A stretch of 32,710 bases of DNA. It comes from Campylobacter sp. MIT 21-1684. Lineage in GTDB: Bacteria; Campylobacterota; Campylobacteria; Campylobacterales; Campylobacteraceae. The stretch lies in contig NZ_JAPHNA010000016.1 in the NCBI RefSeq assembly GCF_026241315.1, positions 1 through 32,710 of the forward strand, read 5' to 3'. The notes under the pieces are model-generated. The model ran no database searches. It saw only the letters and a program-made list of their open reading frames with translations, and was not told the DNA's origin. Shown in pieces: positions 1-8,421 of this stretch. Every line of letters begins with the position of its first letter. Position 1 is the first letter of the stretch. A program made the translations under genes and the position numbers.

Positions 1-185
1 TACTGGCTTTATTTAGTGATAGAATACTATTTATTTTGTTTTTGGAATTGAGTTTTATTCTTTGAAAGATACAGATTTAAAGTGATTTGAGGATTTTTCA
101 ACTTAATGCAAACAGGCTATTCTATTTTTTCTAAAGTATTTTATACTTCATCCGATATAGTGATTGAATCTTTTCAAAATATTGC

Positions 186-212
186 AAGCCCTATAAAAAC
201 TAGGGCTTTTTT
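186..212 (+). terminator. Rho-independent terminator for rightward transcription
   Basis: A perfect 8-bp stem (AAGCCCTA at 186-193 with TAGGGCTT at 201-208) has a 7-base loop and runs into Ts up to 212. The U-tract is only on the right side, so it ends transcription coming from the left, towards terC which is read leftward. The rightward gene it serves is not identifiable: only short open frames reach the window edge (one stops at 49-51, another at 63-65). Nothing else can be supported in 1-185. Confidence 0.75.
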
Positions 213-238
213 ATGTAAATTTTGTTTATATAATTGTA

Positions 239-1060
239 TTATTTTTTTCTTTCTCTAATCATTTTTAAGCATTCTATAAGTAAAGCAAAAAACATAGCAA
301 CATAGATATATGCTTTGTTAAAATGAATTTCAAAGCTTTCACAAACTAGGATGAAACCTATCATTATTAAAAAAACTAAGGCGAGAATTTTAATGTTTGG
401 ATATTTTTCGATAAAATCTGAAACAGGTTTTGAAGCAACAAGCATTACAAGCACAGCTATAATTACAGCTATAATCATAATTTCAATATTATCAGCTATG
501 CCTACAGCAGTAATAACGCTATCAAGAGAAAAGATAATATCCATAATTCCGATTTCAGCTACTACAATCCAAAAATTAGAACTAGTATGGCTGTGTAAAG
601 TGTTGTTTTTATGGACTGTTGTGAAAAGTTCTTCTTTTATTTCTTTAAAAGACTTGAAAATTAAAAATAAACCACCGAAGAAAAGCACAAGATCTCTTCC
701 TGAAATTTCGCCCCAATATCCATTCAGATCAGCTATACCTCCTTGAAAAAAAGAAAAATATGAACTTGTAAAAACAGCTGAATCAAGAGCCTGTTTGCTT
801 AAATTCTCTAAAGCTCCGACATAGAAAGAAAAAAGTGGAAAAACAAGCTTTATAACCCAAAAAAGTGAAAAGAGTAGCGCAATTCTTGTAATCATTGCAA
901 ATGCAAGTCCTAAAATACGACCTTTGTTTCTGTGTTTTGGTGGAAGTTTATTGACTAAAAGGGCTAAAAAGATGATATTATCTATTCCAAGTATGATTTC
1001 AAGACTTGTAAGTATGAGAAGAGTTAGCCAAGAATCGGTACTGAAAATCCATTCAAACAT
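239..1060 (-). CDS. TerC-family integral membrane protein
   Basis: A 273-residue polytopic membrane protein of the TerC family (TerC/Alx group), which is linked to tellurite resistance and, for Alx and relatives, to manganese export or metal loading of secreted proteins. The N-terminal segment around residues 15-40 holds the family signature with an acidic residue inside the membrane (EIILGIDNIIF), and the second half repeats it (FSLDSVITAVGIADN), as expected for the internal duplication. Seven or so hydrophobic segments are visible. The ATG at 1060 is preceded by GAGG about six bases upstream and by a TATAAT box, so the gene has its own promoter although it follows purN on the same strand. 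The substrate cannot be told from sequence. C. jejuni carries an equivalent (Cj0186c, from memory) beside purN. Confidence 0.9.
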   Translation of the reverse strand: MFEWIFSTDSWLTLLILTSLEIILGIDNIIFLALLVNKLPPKHRNKGRILGLAFAMITRIALLFSLFWVIKLVFPLFSFYVGALENLSKQALDSAVFTSSYFSFFQGGIADLNGYWGEISGRDLVLFFGGLFLIFKSFKEIKEELFTTVHKNNTLHSHTSSNFWIVVAEIGIMDIIFSLDSVITAVGIADNIEIMIIAVIIAVLVMLVASKPVSDFIEKYPNIKILALVFLIMIGFILVCESFEIHFNKAYIYVAMFFALLIECLKMIRERKK

Positions 1061-1085
1061 TGTAACCTCATTGTATTAAAATGAA

Positions 1086-1091
1086 ATTATA
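1086..1091 (-). promoter_or_regulatory. Probable sigma70 -10 box of the terC-like gene
   Basis: TATAAT on the minus strand (1091 to 1086), with T-rich runs upstream as is typical of Campylobacter promoters that lack a clear -35. A start near 1079 would give a leader of about 20 bases containing the GAGG ribosome site. Confidence 0.5.
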
Positions 1092-1169
1092 TTTTTTTAA
1101 AGTAAAAAAGTCAAAAATCCAATTTGTATCGCAATAAACTTATAAGAACCGTGTATGAATTTATAGTTT

Positions 1170-1745
1170 TTAGCTCCCATTTTCAAAAAGTTCTATGATG
1201 GTTTGAGGAAGAATTTGGTATTCCAATTCGTGAATTTTTTCTTCAAATTCTTTATAGCTTAAACCTTTCTTTTCAAAAGCTTTTTGAGATATGATTGCTC
1301 CGCCATCAAGCTCTTCATTCACCCAATGTACAGTAACTCCAGCTATTTTCATATCGCTTTGAAAACTTTCTTTTAAAGCATTTGCTCCTTTAAAAAGTGG
1401 GAGTAAAGAAGGATGAAGATTAATAGCTTTGATATTTTGAGTAAAAATAGGACTTAAAATGCGCATAAAACCAGCTAAAATGGTCAAGTCTGCTTTGTGT
1501 TTTTGAATCTCTTGTACTAAGACTTGATCAAAGTTTTGGCGATTTAAAAACGCACCGTGTTCTATAACTATAGTTTCAAGTCCGAATTTTGCAGCTCTTT
1601 TGATTCCGTATGCTGATGGATTGTTACATAAACAAAGCACGACTTCAAAGTTGTTGTGTCCTATATTTTTGCGATGAAGTTTTGTAAGTATATTTTCTAA
1701 ATTACTTCCATTTCCACTGAAAAGTACCGCTAATTTTATAAGCAT
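1170..1745 (-). CDS. purN: Phosphoribosylglycinamide formyltransferase (GART)
   Basis: PurN transfers a formyl group from 10-formyltetrahydrofolate to GAR in step three of purine synthesis, in the cytoplasm. The 191-residue protein starts with the phosphate-binding loop LFSGNGSNLENI (residues 8-19). It has the catalytic segment INLHPSLLP with N109 and H111, and the aspartate of the DGG motif at D147; these match Asn106/His108/Asp144 of the E. coli enzyme. It is slightly shorter than the E. coli protein (212). The ATG lies inside the end of nnr with a 10-base overlap, so it is the last gene of the leftward operon and probably translationally coupled. Nothing unusual is seen. Confidence 0.96.
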   Translation of the reverse strand: MLIKLAVLFSGNGSNLENILTKLHRKNIGHNNFEVVLCLCNNPSAYGIKRAAKFGLETIVIEHGAFLNRQNFDQVLVQEIQKHKADLTILAGFMRILSPIFTQNIKAINLHPSLLPLFKGANALKESFQSDMKIAGVTVHWVNEELDGGAIISQKAFEKKGLSYKEFEEKIHELEYQILPQTIIELFENGS

Positions 1746-3103
1746 TGCAAACCTTTGACAAGTTTTAAAGCTGTAAAGCTATTTGGATTGGCTTTATAGT
1801 TTTTGGCAACTAAAGCGTGGGCTAAGACAGCATTTTTTGCAGCTTTACAAGCTTTAAATCCTGCTGCTAAAAGTGTTGCTATCATACCGCTTAGAACATC
1901 ACCACTCCCTCCTTTTGCCAATGCTGAATTTCCTAAATTCACTACAAAGATTTTATCCTTATATGCTATAAGAGTGTTTGCTCCTTTTAATACTAAGATG
2001 CATTGATACTGTTTTGTGAATTCTCTTGCATAGAAAAAACGTTCTTTTTGAAGTTGATCAATAGTAAGTGTTTCATTAAAACAAAGCCGCCAGAGTCTTA
2101 AAAATTCTTTAGGATGAGGAGTTATGACCACATCTTCTCTGTCAAGATATAAAAGTATATTTTTACTTAAAAAACAATTTGCATCTAAAACAAGAGGGAT
2201 GTTTTTTAGAATTTCACTCTGTAAAAGTTCTAAATTCTCAAGCCCCATTCCTAAAGCTATGGCATTTGCTTGAGAGCTTAAGTCTTTTTTTAGCATTAAG
2301 AGAGGTGAGAAGCTTTGAGGAGCTACTAAAGAAACTAAACCTGCACCAAAATGCAATGCACCTAAACCAGCTAAGGTCCCAGCACTTGCACTTCCAGCTA
2401 TATAGATATGTCCAAAGGTACCTTTATGGGAATTTTGTTTTCTTTGCAGAGTTTGCAAATCCTTTTTTTCAAGCAAAAAAGTCTTTGCATCGCAGGCAAA
2501 ATATTTGTGTTTGATTCCTAAATTTGCAAGGTAAAGTTTGCCTACATAATCTTTTGCAAAGTCTTGCAGTACAAGTTCTTTATAGACACCCATACACAGT
2601 GTAATATCAGCTTTAAAGCATAGTTTTTGCCCTAATGCTGTCGGTATATCACAGGCTATTTTTATCGCATCGCTTCTATTGACCTTATGTAAAATTTCTA
2701 CTGTACTCTCTTCTAAATTTCTTTGTATTCCTGTGCCTAAAATGCAATCGATAATAAAATCATAATTTTGAAATCGTGGTTTTTTTTGTAAGAATTTAAA
2801 GCCATAATTTTTGAGAATGCGCTCTTGTTTTTTGAAGTTAGCATTTTCATTAAAACCAAGTTTATATGCTTTACATCTTTTTAAATGTCTTAAAGCCACA
2901 AGTCCATCAGCACCGTTGTTTCCACCACCTAGCAAAAAAAGAATTCGTGATTTCTTCCCTGTTTGTTTTTGTTTTTTCCTTGCTTCTTTTTTGATAAGTA
3001 AGGCTAAAGCTATACCGGCATTTTCTAGTAAAACATCCTCGCTTAAACCATAGTTCATAGCTTTTTCATCAAGGCTTTTGTCTTCTTTATAAATCGCTTT
3101 CAT
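1736..3103 (-). CDS. nnr: Bifunctional NAD(P)H-hydrate epimerase / ADP-dependent dehydratase
   Basis: A fused metabolite-repair enzyme. The N-terminal NnrE/YjeF_N half (about 1-200) epimerises damaged NAD(P)HX, and the C-terminal NnrD half (about 215-455), of the carbohydrate-kinase fold, dehydrates it back to NAD(P)H. The N half shows LLENAG and the loop LLGGGNNGADG. The D half shows KGTFGHIYIAGSASAGT, ITPHPKEF, LVLKGANT and GNSALAKGGSGDVLSG, the nucleotide-binding signature. I chose the ATG at 3103 (455 residues, starting MKAIYKEDKSL) over the in-frame TTG at 3145: the shorter form begins where the family begins and overlaps the preceding gene by 17 instead of 59 bases. No strong ribosome site precedes it, so coupling is likely. 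Confidence 0.92.
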   Translation of the reverse strand: MKAIYKEDKSLDEKAMNYGLSEDVLLENAGIALALLIKKEARKKQKQTGKKSRILFLLGGGNNGADGLVALRHLKRCKAYKLGFNENANFKKQERILKNYGFKFLQKKPRFQNYDFIIDCILGTGIQRNLEESTVEILHKVNRSDAIKIACDIPTALGQKLCFKADITLCMGVYKELVLQDFAKDYVGKLYLANLGIKHKYFACDAKTFLLEKKDLQTLQRKQNSHKGTFGHIYIAGSASAGTLAGLGALHFGAGLVSLVAPQSFSPLLMLKKDLSSQANAIALGMGLENLELLQSEILKNIPLVLDANCFLSKNILLYLDREDVVITPHPKEFLRLWRLCFNETLTIDQLQKERFFYAREFTKQYQCILVLKGANTLIAYKDKIFVVNLGNSALAKGGSGDVLSGMIATLLAAGFKACKAAKNAVLAHALVAKNYKANPNSFTALKLVKGLQCL

Positions 3104-3773
3104 TTTTAACCAAAAAATAAATATTTCTTTCTCTACCTTCTTCAAATTTTTTCATTCGAGGTAAAAAATTGCGTATGAGTGCTCTAAAATTTTTAAAACC
3201 ATAATTTTGTGGATTAAAATCAGAGTATTTATGATTCATATTGATACGAATTTGAGCATATTCAGCTCGCCCTTTTTCGTCAATAAGCTGTTCGCTAATT
3301 TTGATTAAATCGCTTAAGTATTCTTTGCTTAAAGTATTTTCATTTTTTTGCTCATTTAAATAAAAAAATTCACTAAAGGCATTGACATAAGATTTTATAG
3401 ATTTTTCAAGTCCCATTCCTATGACTTGTTTTTTATTTTCTCTTAGTTTTTGTATGAGACTTGTATAGTCACTATCGCTTGAAACAATAACGAAAATGTC
3501 AATATTTTTTTCATAAAAAATACTCATTATTTCTGTGATTAAATACATATCGCTTGAATTTTTATGCGTAGCAAAATGAAATTGTTGCATTGCAATAAGA
3601 GAGTATTGAGCAATTTGTTCTTTCCAGTTTTGTAAATTTTTTTGAGTCCAATCTCCATAAATACGTTTAATAATGATTTCGCCATAATCAGAAGCTATAT
3701 CAAAAATAACTTTAGCGTATTTTGAGGGAATATTTTCTGCATCAATAAAAATAGCTATGCTTTTATTTTCCAT
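3087..3773 (-). CDS. NYN-domain (PIN-like) protein with C-terminal LOTUS/OST-HTH-like domain
   Basis: A 228-residue protein with two parts. Residues 1-140 form a NYN domain, a PIN-like metal-dependent ribonuclease fold: the first acidic residue D11 lies in FIDAEN, D75 in NSSDMYL, and D100/D102 in SSDSDY, so the acidic centre looks intact. Residues about 150-225 (DEKGRAEYAQIRINM ... NYGFKNFRALI) resemble the LOTUS/OST-HTH winged helix, an RNA-binding module. No signal peptide or membrane segment is present, so it should be cytoplasmic. The ATG at 3773 has AAGGA upstream and starts two bases after the comM stop; its end overlaps nnr. RNA cleavage is an inference from the family; the target is unknown. 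Confidence 0.85.
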   Translation of the reverse strand: MENKSIAIFIDAENIPSKYAKVIFDIASDYGEIIIKRIYGDWTQKNLQNWKEQIAQYSLIAMQQFHFATHKNSSDMYLITEIMSIFYEKNIDIFVIVSSDSDYTSLIQKLRENKKQVIGMGLEKSIKSYVNAFSEFFYLNEQKNENTLSKEYLSDLIKISEQLIDEKGRAEYAQIRINMNHKYSDFNPQNYGFKNFRALIRNFLPRMKKFEEGRERNIYFLVKNESDL

Positions 3774-3775
3774 AT

Positions 3776-5296
3776 TTATCCTTTTATTCTAAAGCTTAAA
3801 GCTTCTAAGAGATGACTTTTATAGATACTTTCGCTTTGTTGTAAATCAGCTATGGAACGTGCAACTTTAAGAGTTTTATTAATACCTCTTTGAGAGAGTT
3901 TATAACGATTTACAGCCAAATCTAAAATATGTTTTGCTTCATTTTCAAGCACACAAAAAAGTTTAATGTCTTGGTCGTTGAGTTTTCCATTAAATTCCTT
4001 TTGACCACGTTTTTTTCCAAAAACAAAAGCCTCAAATACTCTTTGACTTAATTCTTTAGAACTGACACTTGCCCTATCGTCTTTGCTAATTTCTTCCATC
4101 GCTACATATAAATCAATCCTATCCAAAATTGGTGCTGAGAGACGATTTTTATATTTTTTAATTTCGTTTTCAGAACACACACAATTCAAATTTTTTGAAA
4201 ATAGATTTCCACAAGGACAAGGATTTTGTGCAGCTATAAAGCTAAATTTTGTTTCATAACTTCTTTTGGAATGTACTCGTGATATTTGAATGATGTGATC
4301 TTCTAAAGGTTCTCTTAAACTTTCTATGATTTCTTTATTAAAATGTGGAAATTCATCAAAAAATAATACTCCACCATTTGCAAGGGCAATTTCGCCAATT
4401 CTTGCACTCTTTGTACCACCTCCAAAGATACTTGCTCGTGTAGAGCTGTGATGAGGGTGTCTAAAAGCCCTGATACTTGTAAATTCACATTCTTTAGAAT
4501 TTAAGGATTTGTATGCACTTTGTAACAAAATTTCTTTCAAATTTTGAGGAGGTTGTATAAAAACCAAACGTTTTGCACACATACTTTTACCACTACCCGG
4601 ACTTCCTTCAAAAAGGATATTATGCATTCCAAGTGCAGCTATTAAACAAGCTCTTTTAGCATTTTCTTGTCCCTTAACATCTATAAAATCAAGAGGAAAG
4701 GATTCGTTTCTAATGAAAATTTCATCTGCTATTGTTAAAGCATTGGCAAATAAAGGATGCTGTCCGCTAAATTTGAATTTTTCATAATTTTTATCTTTAA
4801 AAAATTCAGAGAGTTCATTCAGATTTTCAACGGCATAAATTTCTAAGTTTGGTATCATTGCAGCCTTATGTGCTAAACTACTTGGAAGAAGTACTCGAGC
4901 AAAAGAGAGTTGTGTTGATAAAAACAAAAGCAAAGAAAAAAGCTCATTTGTGCTTTTTACACTTCCATCAAGCCCAAGTTCTCCGACAACAAAAAGATTT
5001 TTAAAAAAATCTTCATCAAATTCTTCATTTTGAAAAAGGATAAGAGTTGCAATAACAAGATCAAAATGCGAACCTTTTTTCGGTATTCCAGAAGGAGAGA
5101 GATTGATGAGAATTTTTTTTGCAGGGAGAGGAAAATTACAAGCTACAAGAGCAGCTTTAATGCGTTCAACACTTTCTTTTATGGCAGTATTTGCAAGCCC
5201 AACTATGGTTAAATTTGGAAGACCTCTTGTAAAAGTAGATTCAACATCGATGAGTTCTAAATTTTCGTTAAAACTAAGACATTTAAGTGTTTTCAT
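3776..5296 (-). CDS. comM: ComM/YifB-type AAA+ ATPase (Mg-chelatase-like)
   Basis: A 506-residue AAA+ protein of the YifB/ComM family, a hexameric branch-migration helicase that widens integration of incoming DNA during natural transformation in Vibrio and Haemophilus. Residues 1-165 are the Lon-protease-like ChlI domain without the protease catalytic set. Walker A is GSPGSGKS (231-238) and Walker B GVLFFDEF (309-316). A cysteine cluster (NPCPCG at 359-363 and CVC at 372-374) sits where family members have it, and ILDRIDL carries the arginine-finger region. Length equals the E. coli protein. The start overlaps def by 14 bases. Campylobacter is naturally competent, which fits a ComM role, but that role here is inferred. 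Confidence 0.92.
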   Translation of the reverse strand: MKTLKCLSFNENLELIDVESTFTRGLPNLTIVGLANTAIKESVERIKAALVACNFPLPAKKILINLSPSGIPKKGSHFDLVIATLILFQNEEFDEDFFKNLFVVGELGLDGSVKSTNELFSLLLFLSTQLSFARVLLPSSLAHKAAMIPNLEIYAVENLNELSEFFKDKNYEKFKFSGQHPLFANALTIADEIFIRNESFPLDFIDVKGQENAKRACLIAALGMHNILFEGSPGSGKSMCAKRLVFIQPPQNLKEILLQSAYKSLNSKECEFTSIRAFRHPHHSSTRASIFGGGTKSARIGEIALANGGVLFFDEFPHFNKEIIESLREPLEDHIIQISRVHSKRSYETKFSFIAAQNPCPCGNLFSKNLNCVCSENEIKKYKNRLSAPILDRIDLYVAMEEISKDDRASVSSKELSQRVFEAFVFGKKRGQKEFNGKLNDQDIKLFCVLENEAKHILDLAVNRYKLSQRGINKTLKVARSIADLQQSESIYKSHLLEALSFRIKG

Positions 5297-5810
5297 TGAG
5301 TTTTTTATGCTGTTTTTTAAATTCTTTATCGAATTTTTGACGCTTAAAAAAAGATAATTTTTCTAAGAATAAATGACCATCAAGATGGTCATTTTCATGT
5401 TGAATAGCCACAGCTAAAAATCCTTTAGCGGTAAGTTTTTGATGTGTGCCAAAGCGATCTTGATACTGAAGCATAATATTATTATATCTTTGAACTTTTT
5501 CAAAAAAATCAGGAATGCTTAAACACCCTTCGGTGCATTCAATTTTTTCTTCATCTAAAAAAGTGATTTGTGGATTGATAATTTCAAGCAAATCTTCTTT
5601 TTTTTGCTCTTCATTTTCATCTAAAATATTTATAATAAAAACTCTCAAAGGTATATCAACTTGTATGGCAGCTAGACCTACACCATTACCTGCTATCATA
5701 GTTTCATACATATCATCAAGGAGAGTATGAAGTTTTGCGTCAAATTGGCTTACAGCTTGTGATTGTAAAAAAAGCCTTTTGTTTGGATAGGTAATGATTT
5801 TTCTTATCAT
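5283..5810 (-). CDS. def: Peptide deformylase
   Basis: Removes the formyl group from the N-terminal methionine of new proteins at the ribosome exit. The 175-residue protein has all three family motifs: GVGLAAIQ (43-50), EGCLS with metal ligand C96, and QHENDH with H138, E139 and H142. Its length is typical of type I enzymes. It begins 11 bases after the clpP stop, and its end overlaps comM. Placement with tig and clpP groups co-translational maturation with folding and turnover. Confidence 0.97.
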   Translation of the reverse strand: MIRKIITYPNKRLFLQSQAVSQFDAKLHTLLDDMYETMIAGNGVGLAAIQVDIPLRVFIINILDENEEQKKEDLLEIINPQITFLDEEKIECTEGCLSIPDFFEKVQRYNNIMLQYQDRFGTHQKLTAKGFLAVAIQHENDHLDGHLFLEKLSFFKRQKFDKEFKKQHKKLNENT

Positions 5811-5821
5811 AACTTCATCGC

Positions 5822-6406
5822 TTATTTAAAGCTTTTCTGTAAAACTTTATCGATAAGACCATATTCTTTTGCTTCATTAGCGCTCATAAAAAAATCTCTT
5901 TCTGTATCTTTTATGATTTTAGTATTCTTTTGTCCGGTGTTTTTTGCCAAAATTTCATTTAAAATAGTTTTTAATCTTAAAATTTCTTTTGCTTGAATCT
6001 CTATATCACTTGCTTGTCCCCTTGCACCACCTAAAGGCTGATGAATCATAATACGAGAATGAGGCAAAGCAAAACGCTTTTCTTTCGTTCCACAACTTAG
6101 TAAAAAAGCCCCCATAGAAGCTGCTTGTCCTATACAGATAGTGCAAACATCAGGTTTAATATAATTCATAGTATCATAAATACTAAATCCGCTTGTAATG
6201 ACACCTCCGGGAGAGTTGATATAAAGGTAAATATCTTTTTGAGGATCCTCAGCTTCTAAAAATAAAAGCTGTGCCACAATAGAGGCAGCAAGTTCATCGT
6301 GAATTTCGCCACTTAACATAATAATTCTATCTTTTAAAAGACGTGAGTAAATATCATAACTTCTTTCACCGCGACTCGTTTTTTCTATAACATAAGGGAT
6401 ATACAT
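5822..6406 (-). CDS. clpP: ATP-dependent Clp protease proteolytic subunit
   Basis: The 194-residue serine peptidase that forms the 14-mer chamber working with ClpX/ClpA. The triad falls at family positions: S97 in GQAASMGA, H122 in MIHQPLGG, D171 in TERDFFMS. The hydrophobic Y/F groove residues and [10 protein letters not shown] are also present. There is no long propeptide. The start codon shares one base with the tig stop (TAATG), so tig and clpP are translationally coupled, like the tig-clpP pairing in many bacteria. clpX is not in the window. Confidence 0.98.
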   Translation of the reverse strand: MYIPYVIEKTSRGERSYDIYSRLLKDRIIMLSGEIHDELAASIVAQLLFLEAEDPQKDIYLYINSPGGVITSGFSIYDTMNYIKPDVCTICIGQAASMGAFLLSCGTKEKRFALPHSRIMIHQPLGGARGQASDIEIQAKEILRLKTILNEILAKNTGQKNTKIIKDTERDFFMSANEAKEYGLIDKVLQKSFK

Positions 6407-7722
6407 TATTTTTCCTCTTTTTGATTTTGGTCATTTTTTGGCATAAAAATATCATTAAAAAGTTTTTCTTCGGTTAAAGCCATTTTTACAGCCGGCAAAG
6501 CACCTTGTTTTTTATAGTTTTCTAAATGTTGCTTGGGTTCTACTCCGTAACGGTATGCTTCAAAATATATAGCTTGAACAAGTTCAGAATCTTTTATATC
6601 AATTTTCCGAAGTTTTGCAAGTTCATCAATGATAAAGGTCAATTTCACACTTTTCTTTGCTTCTTCTTTAAAACTTTCTCGTTTTTGTTCGTATTTTTCT
6701 TTTTCGGTCTGCACTTCTTCTTTTTCTTGTTGGTTTAAGTCTTTAAAGCTGTTGCGTAGTTGCATATCGATTTCTTGTTCAAGTATGCCTTGAGGAATAT
6801 CAAAATCAAATTTTTCAATTAAAGCTTGTACAAATTTTGGCTTGAGTTCATCATTGATAAGTTTGAGGAGTTTTTCATTGTAAAGTTGTTCTTTGAGTTT
6901 TTCTTCTAAAAGGTCTTTACTCGGTTTCTCTTCATTTGGCAATAGTTTTTTAAGCATTTCTTCATCAAGTTCGGGTATTTTTAGTTGTTGTATTTCGTGG
7001 AGTTTGATTTTAAACACAGCTTCTTTATCAGCAAGATTTGCAACTCCATATTCTTTAGGAAAACGTACTTGTATCTCTTTTTGTTCTCCAGCATTCATAC
7101 CAATCATAGCTTCTTCAAAACCGGGTATAAATTGTTTAGAACCTATTTCTAGAACATAATTTTCAGCTTTACCGCCTTCAAAAGCTTTGCCATCGATAAA
7201 TCCTTCAAAATCAAATTGAGCAAAATCACCTTCTTGTAAAGCCCTTTTTTCTTTAATAGTTTCAGTATGAGCATAATTCTTTAAAAGCTTGTGTCTTTTT
7301 TCATCAAGCTCTTGTTTATTTATCTTTGGATTTTGGTATTGAGGAATTAAATTTTCATATCCTTGAAGGTTTAATTGCGGTTTAAAAGAAAGGATGCATT
7401 CAGCAATGATATTTTCATCCTGACGGTCGAATTTTTCAAAATATGGCTCACCTACAAGTTCTTTGCTTTCTTTATTTAATTCTTTTAATGCTGTGTCTAT
7501 GGCATTTTTAAAGAGATTTTGTTCTGCATCTTTTTGAAGTCCTTTGCCATAGAGTCTTATGACAGCATTTACAGGCACTTTGCCCGGTCTAAAACCGTCT
7601 ATTTTTACATTTTTAGAAGCTTTCTTTGCCAATTTTTGTTTTTCTGTTTGAATTGCCTCAGCAGAAATTTTGATACTGGCGCTTGCATTAACAGAATCCA
7701 ACTGCTTTGCTTTTACTTCCAT
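6406..7722 (-). CDS. tig: Trigger factor, ribosome-associated chaperone / peptidyl-prolyl isomerase
   Basis: The 438-residue chaperone meets nascent chains at the ribosome exit. The N-terminal ribosome-binding domain has the docking loop GFRPGKVP (43-50). The middle FKBP-type domain (about 150-240) includes [11 protein letters not shown] and [12 protein letters not shown]. The C-terminal arms are helical and rich in charged residues. The ATG at 7722 has AAGGA seven bases upstream. It is the first gene of the leftward operon that runs to purN, and its promoter lies in the divergent region shared with folE. Confidence 0.97.
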   Translation of the reverse strand: MEVKAKQLDSVNASASIKISAEAIQTEKQKLAKKASKNVKIDGFRPGKVPVNAVIRLYGKGLQKDAEQNLFKNAIDTALKELNKESKELVGEPYFEKFDRQDENIIAECILSFKPQLNLQGYENLIPQYQNPKINKQELDEKRHKLLKNYAHTETIKEKRALQEGDFAQFDFEGFIDGKAFEGGKAENYVLEIGSKQFIPGFEEAMIGMNAGEQKEIQVRFPKEYGVANLADKEAVFKIKLHEIQQLKIPELDEEMLKKLLPNEEKPSKDLLEEKLKEQLYNEKLLKLINDELKPKFVQALIEKFDFDIPQGILEQEIDMQLRNSFKDLNQQEKEEVQTEKEKYEQKRESFKEEAKKSVKLTFIIDELAKLRKIDIKDSELVQAIYFEAYRYGVEPKQHLENYKKQGALPAVKMALTEEKLFNDIFMPKNDQNQKEEK

Positions 7723-7758
7723 ACTTTTTTCCTTATAAAATAAAATTGATAAGTTTTA

Positions 7759-7764
7759 ATCATA
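7759..7764 (-). promoter_or_regulatory. Candidate -10 box for the tig operon
   Basis: TATGAT on the minus strand (7764 to 7759), about 37 bases before the tig start codon. The same hexamer occurs on the plus strand at 7807-7812 facing folE, so the two promoters would be back to back with the inverted repeat between them. Confidence 0.4.
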
Positions 7765-7780
7765 ACAAATTTTTCCTTAA

Positions 7781-7804
7781 TTGCTTGCAAAAAATTGCAA
7801 GCAA
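7781..7804. repeat. Perfect 10-bp inverted repeat between divergent tig and folE promoters
   Basis: TTGCTTGCAA at 7781-7790 and its exact reverse complement TTGCAAGCAA at 7795-7804 flank a 4-base AAAA spacer. It lies upstream of both start sites, so it is unlikely to be a terminator and looks like a protein-binding site covering the -35 zone of folE and probably that of tig. The binding protein is unknown. Confidence 0.7.
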
Positions 7805-7806
7805 TT

Positions 7807-7812
7807 TATGAT
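7807..7812 (+). promoter_or_regulatory. Candidate -10 box for folE-fliI
   Basis: TATGAT two bases after the inverted repeat. Transcription from about 7819 would leave a 30-base leader carrying GGAG just before the TTG start of folE at 7849. Confidence 0.45.
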
Positions 7813-7848
7813 AGACTTATAAAAAATAATATTTTTTTGGAGCAGATT

Positions 7849-8421
7849 TTGCAAGAAAAATTTGAAAATTGTATTCGTACTATTCTTGAAATTATAGGTG
7901 AAAATCCGGCACGTGAAGGGCTTGTAAAAACACCACAAAGAGTTTTTAGGGCTTATGAATTTTTAACAAGTGGTTATAAGAAAGATGTCAAAGAAATTCT
8001 TAATAATGCTTTATTTGAAAGCTCAAATAATGAAATGGTTTTAGTGAGGGATATAGAGTTTTACAGTTTATGCGAACACCATCTTTTACCTTTTTTTGGA
8101 AGGGCTCATATAGCGTATATTCCTGATAAGAAAGTTGTTGGTTTAAGCAAAATCCCTCGACTTGTTGATATGTTTGCACACAGATTGCAAATTCAAGAAC
8201 AGCTTACCGAACAAATTGCTGATGCCTTAATGTATAATGTTGGTGCAAAGGGCGTTGGTGTAGTTATTGAAGCAAGGCATATGTGCATAGAAATGAGAGG
8301 AATACAAAAGGCAAATTCTACCACTAGTACTTCGGCTTTAAGAGGGCTATTTTTAAAAAATGAGAAAACTCGAAAAGAATTTTTTGAGCTTATTAATGCT
8401 TCTAAACAAGTGAGATTTTAA
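7849..8421 (+). CDS. folE: GTP cyclohydrolase I
   Basis: Converts GTP to 7,8-dihydroneopterin triphosphate, the first step of folate synthesis. With the TTG at 7849 as start the protein has 190 residues and begins [20 protein letters not shown] (initiator read as Met). GGAG lies six bases upstream of that TTG. The longer in-frame reading from TTG 7795 would begin inside the inverted repeat and upstream of the likely -10, so I reject it. The zinc ligands are C75 and H78 ([10 protein letters not shown]) and C146 (HMCIEMRG); [12 protein letters not shown] and [13 protein letters not shown] are also family segments. The stop shares one base with the fliI start. Its pairing with a flagellar ATPase gene is also known in C. 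jejuni. Confidence 0.95.
   Translation: MQEKFENCIRTILEIIGENPAREGLVKTPQRVFRAYEFLTSGYKKDVKEILNNALFESSNNEMVLVRDIEFYSLCEHHLLPFFGRAHIAYIPDKKVVGLSKIPRLVDMFAHRLQIQEQLTEQIADALMYNVGAKGVGVVIEARHMCIEMRGIQKANSTTSTSALRGLFLKNEKTRKEFFELINASKQVRF

Noticed and set aside
106-258. A 50-codon frame reading through the left-edge terminator
   Set aside because: It runs through the hairpin and overlaps the terC end; its ribosome site is too far away and the composition is not protein-like.
351-746. 131-codon plus-strand frame inside terC
   Set aside because: A shadow of the TerC coding strand; the true frame on the other strand has clear family motifs.
3104-3145. Longer nnr start at TTG 3145
   Set aside because: It overlaps the NYN gene by 59 bases, adds residues unlike the family and lacks a better ribosome site than the ATG at 3103.
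7795-7848. Longer folE start at TTG 7795
   Set aside because: The codon lies inside the palindrome and upstream of the likely -10 box; the TTG at 7849 has GGAG before it and gives the usual 190 residues.
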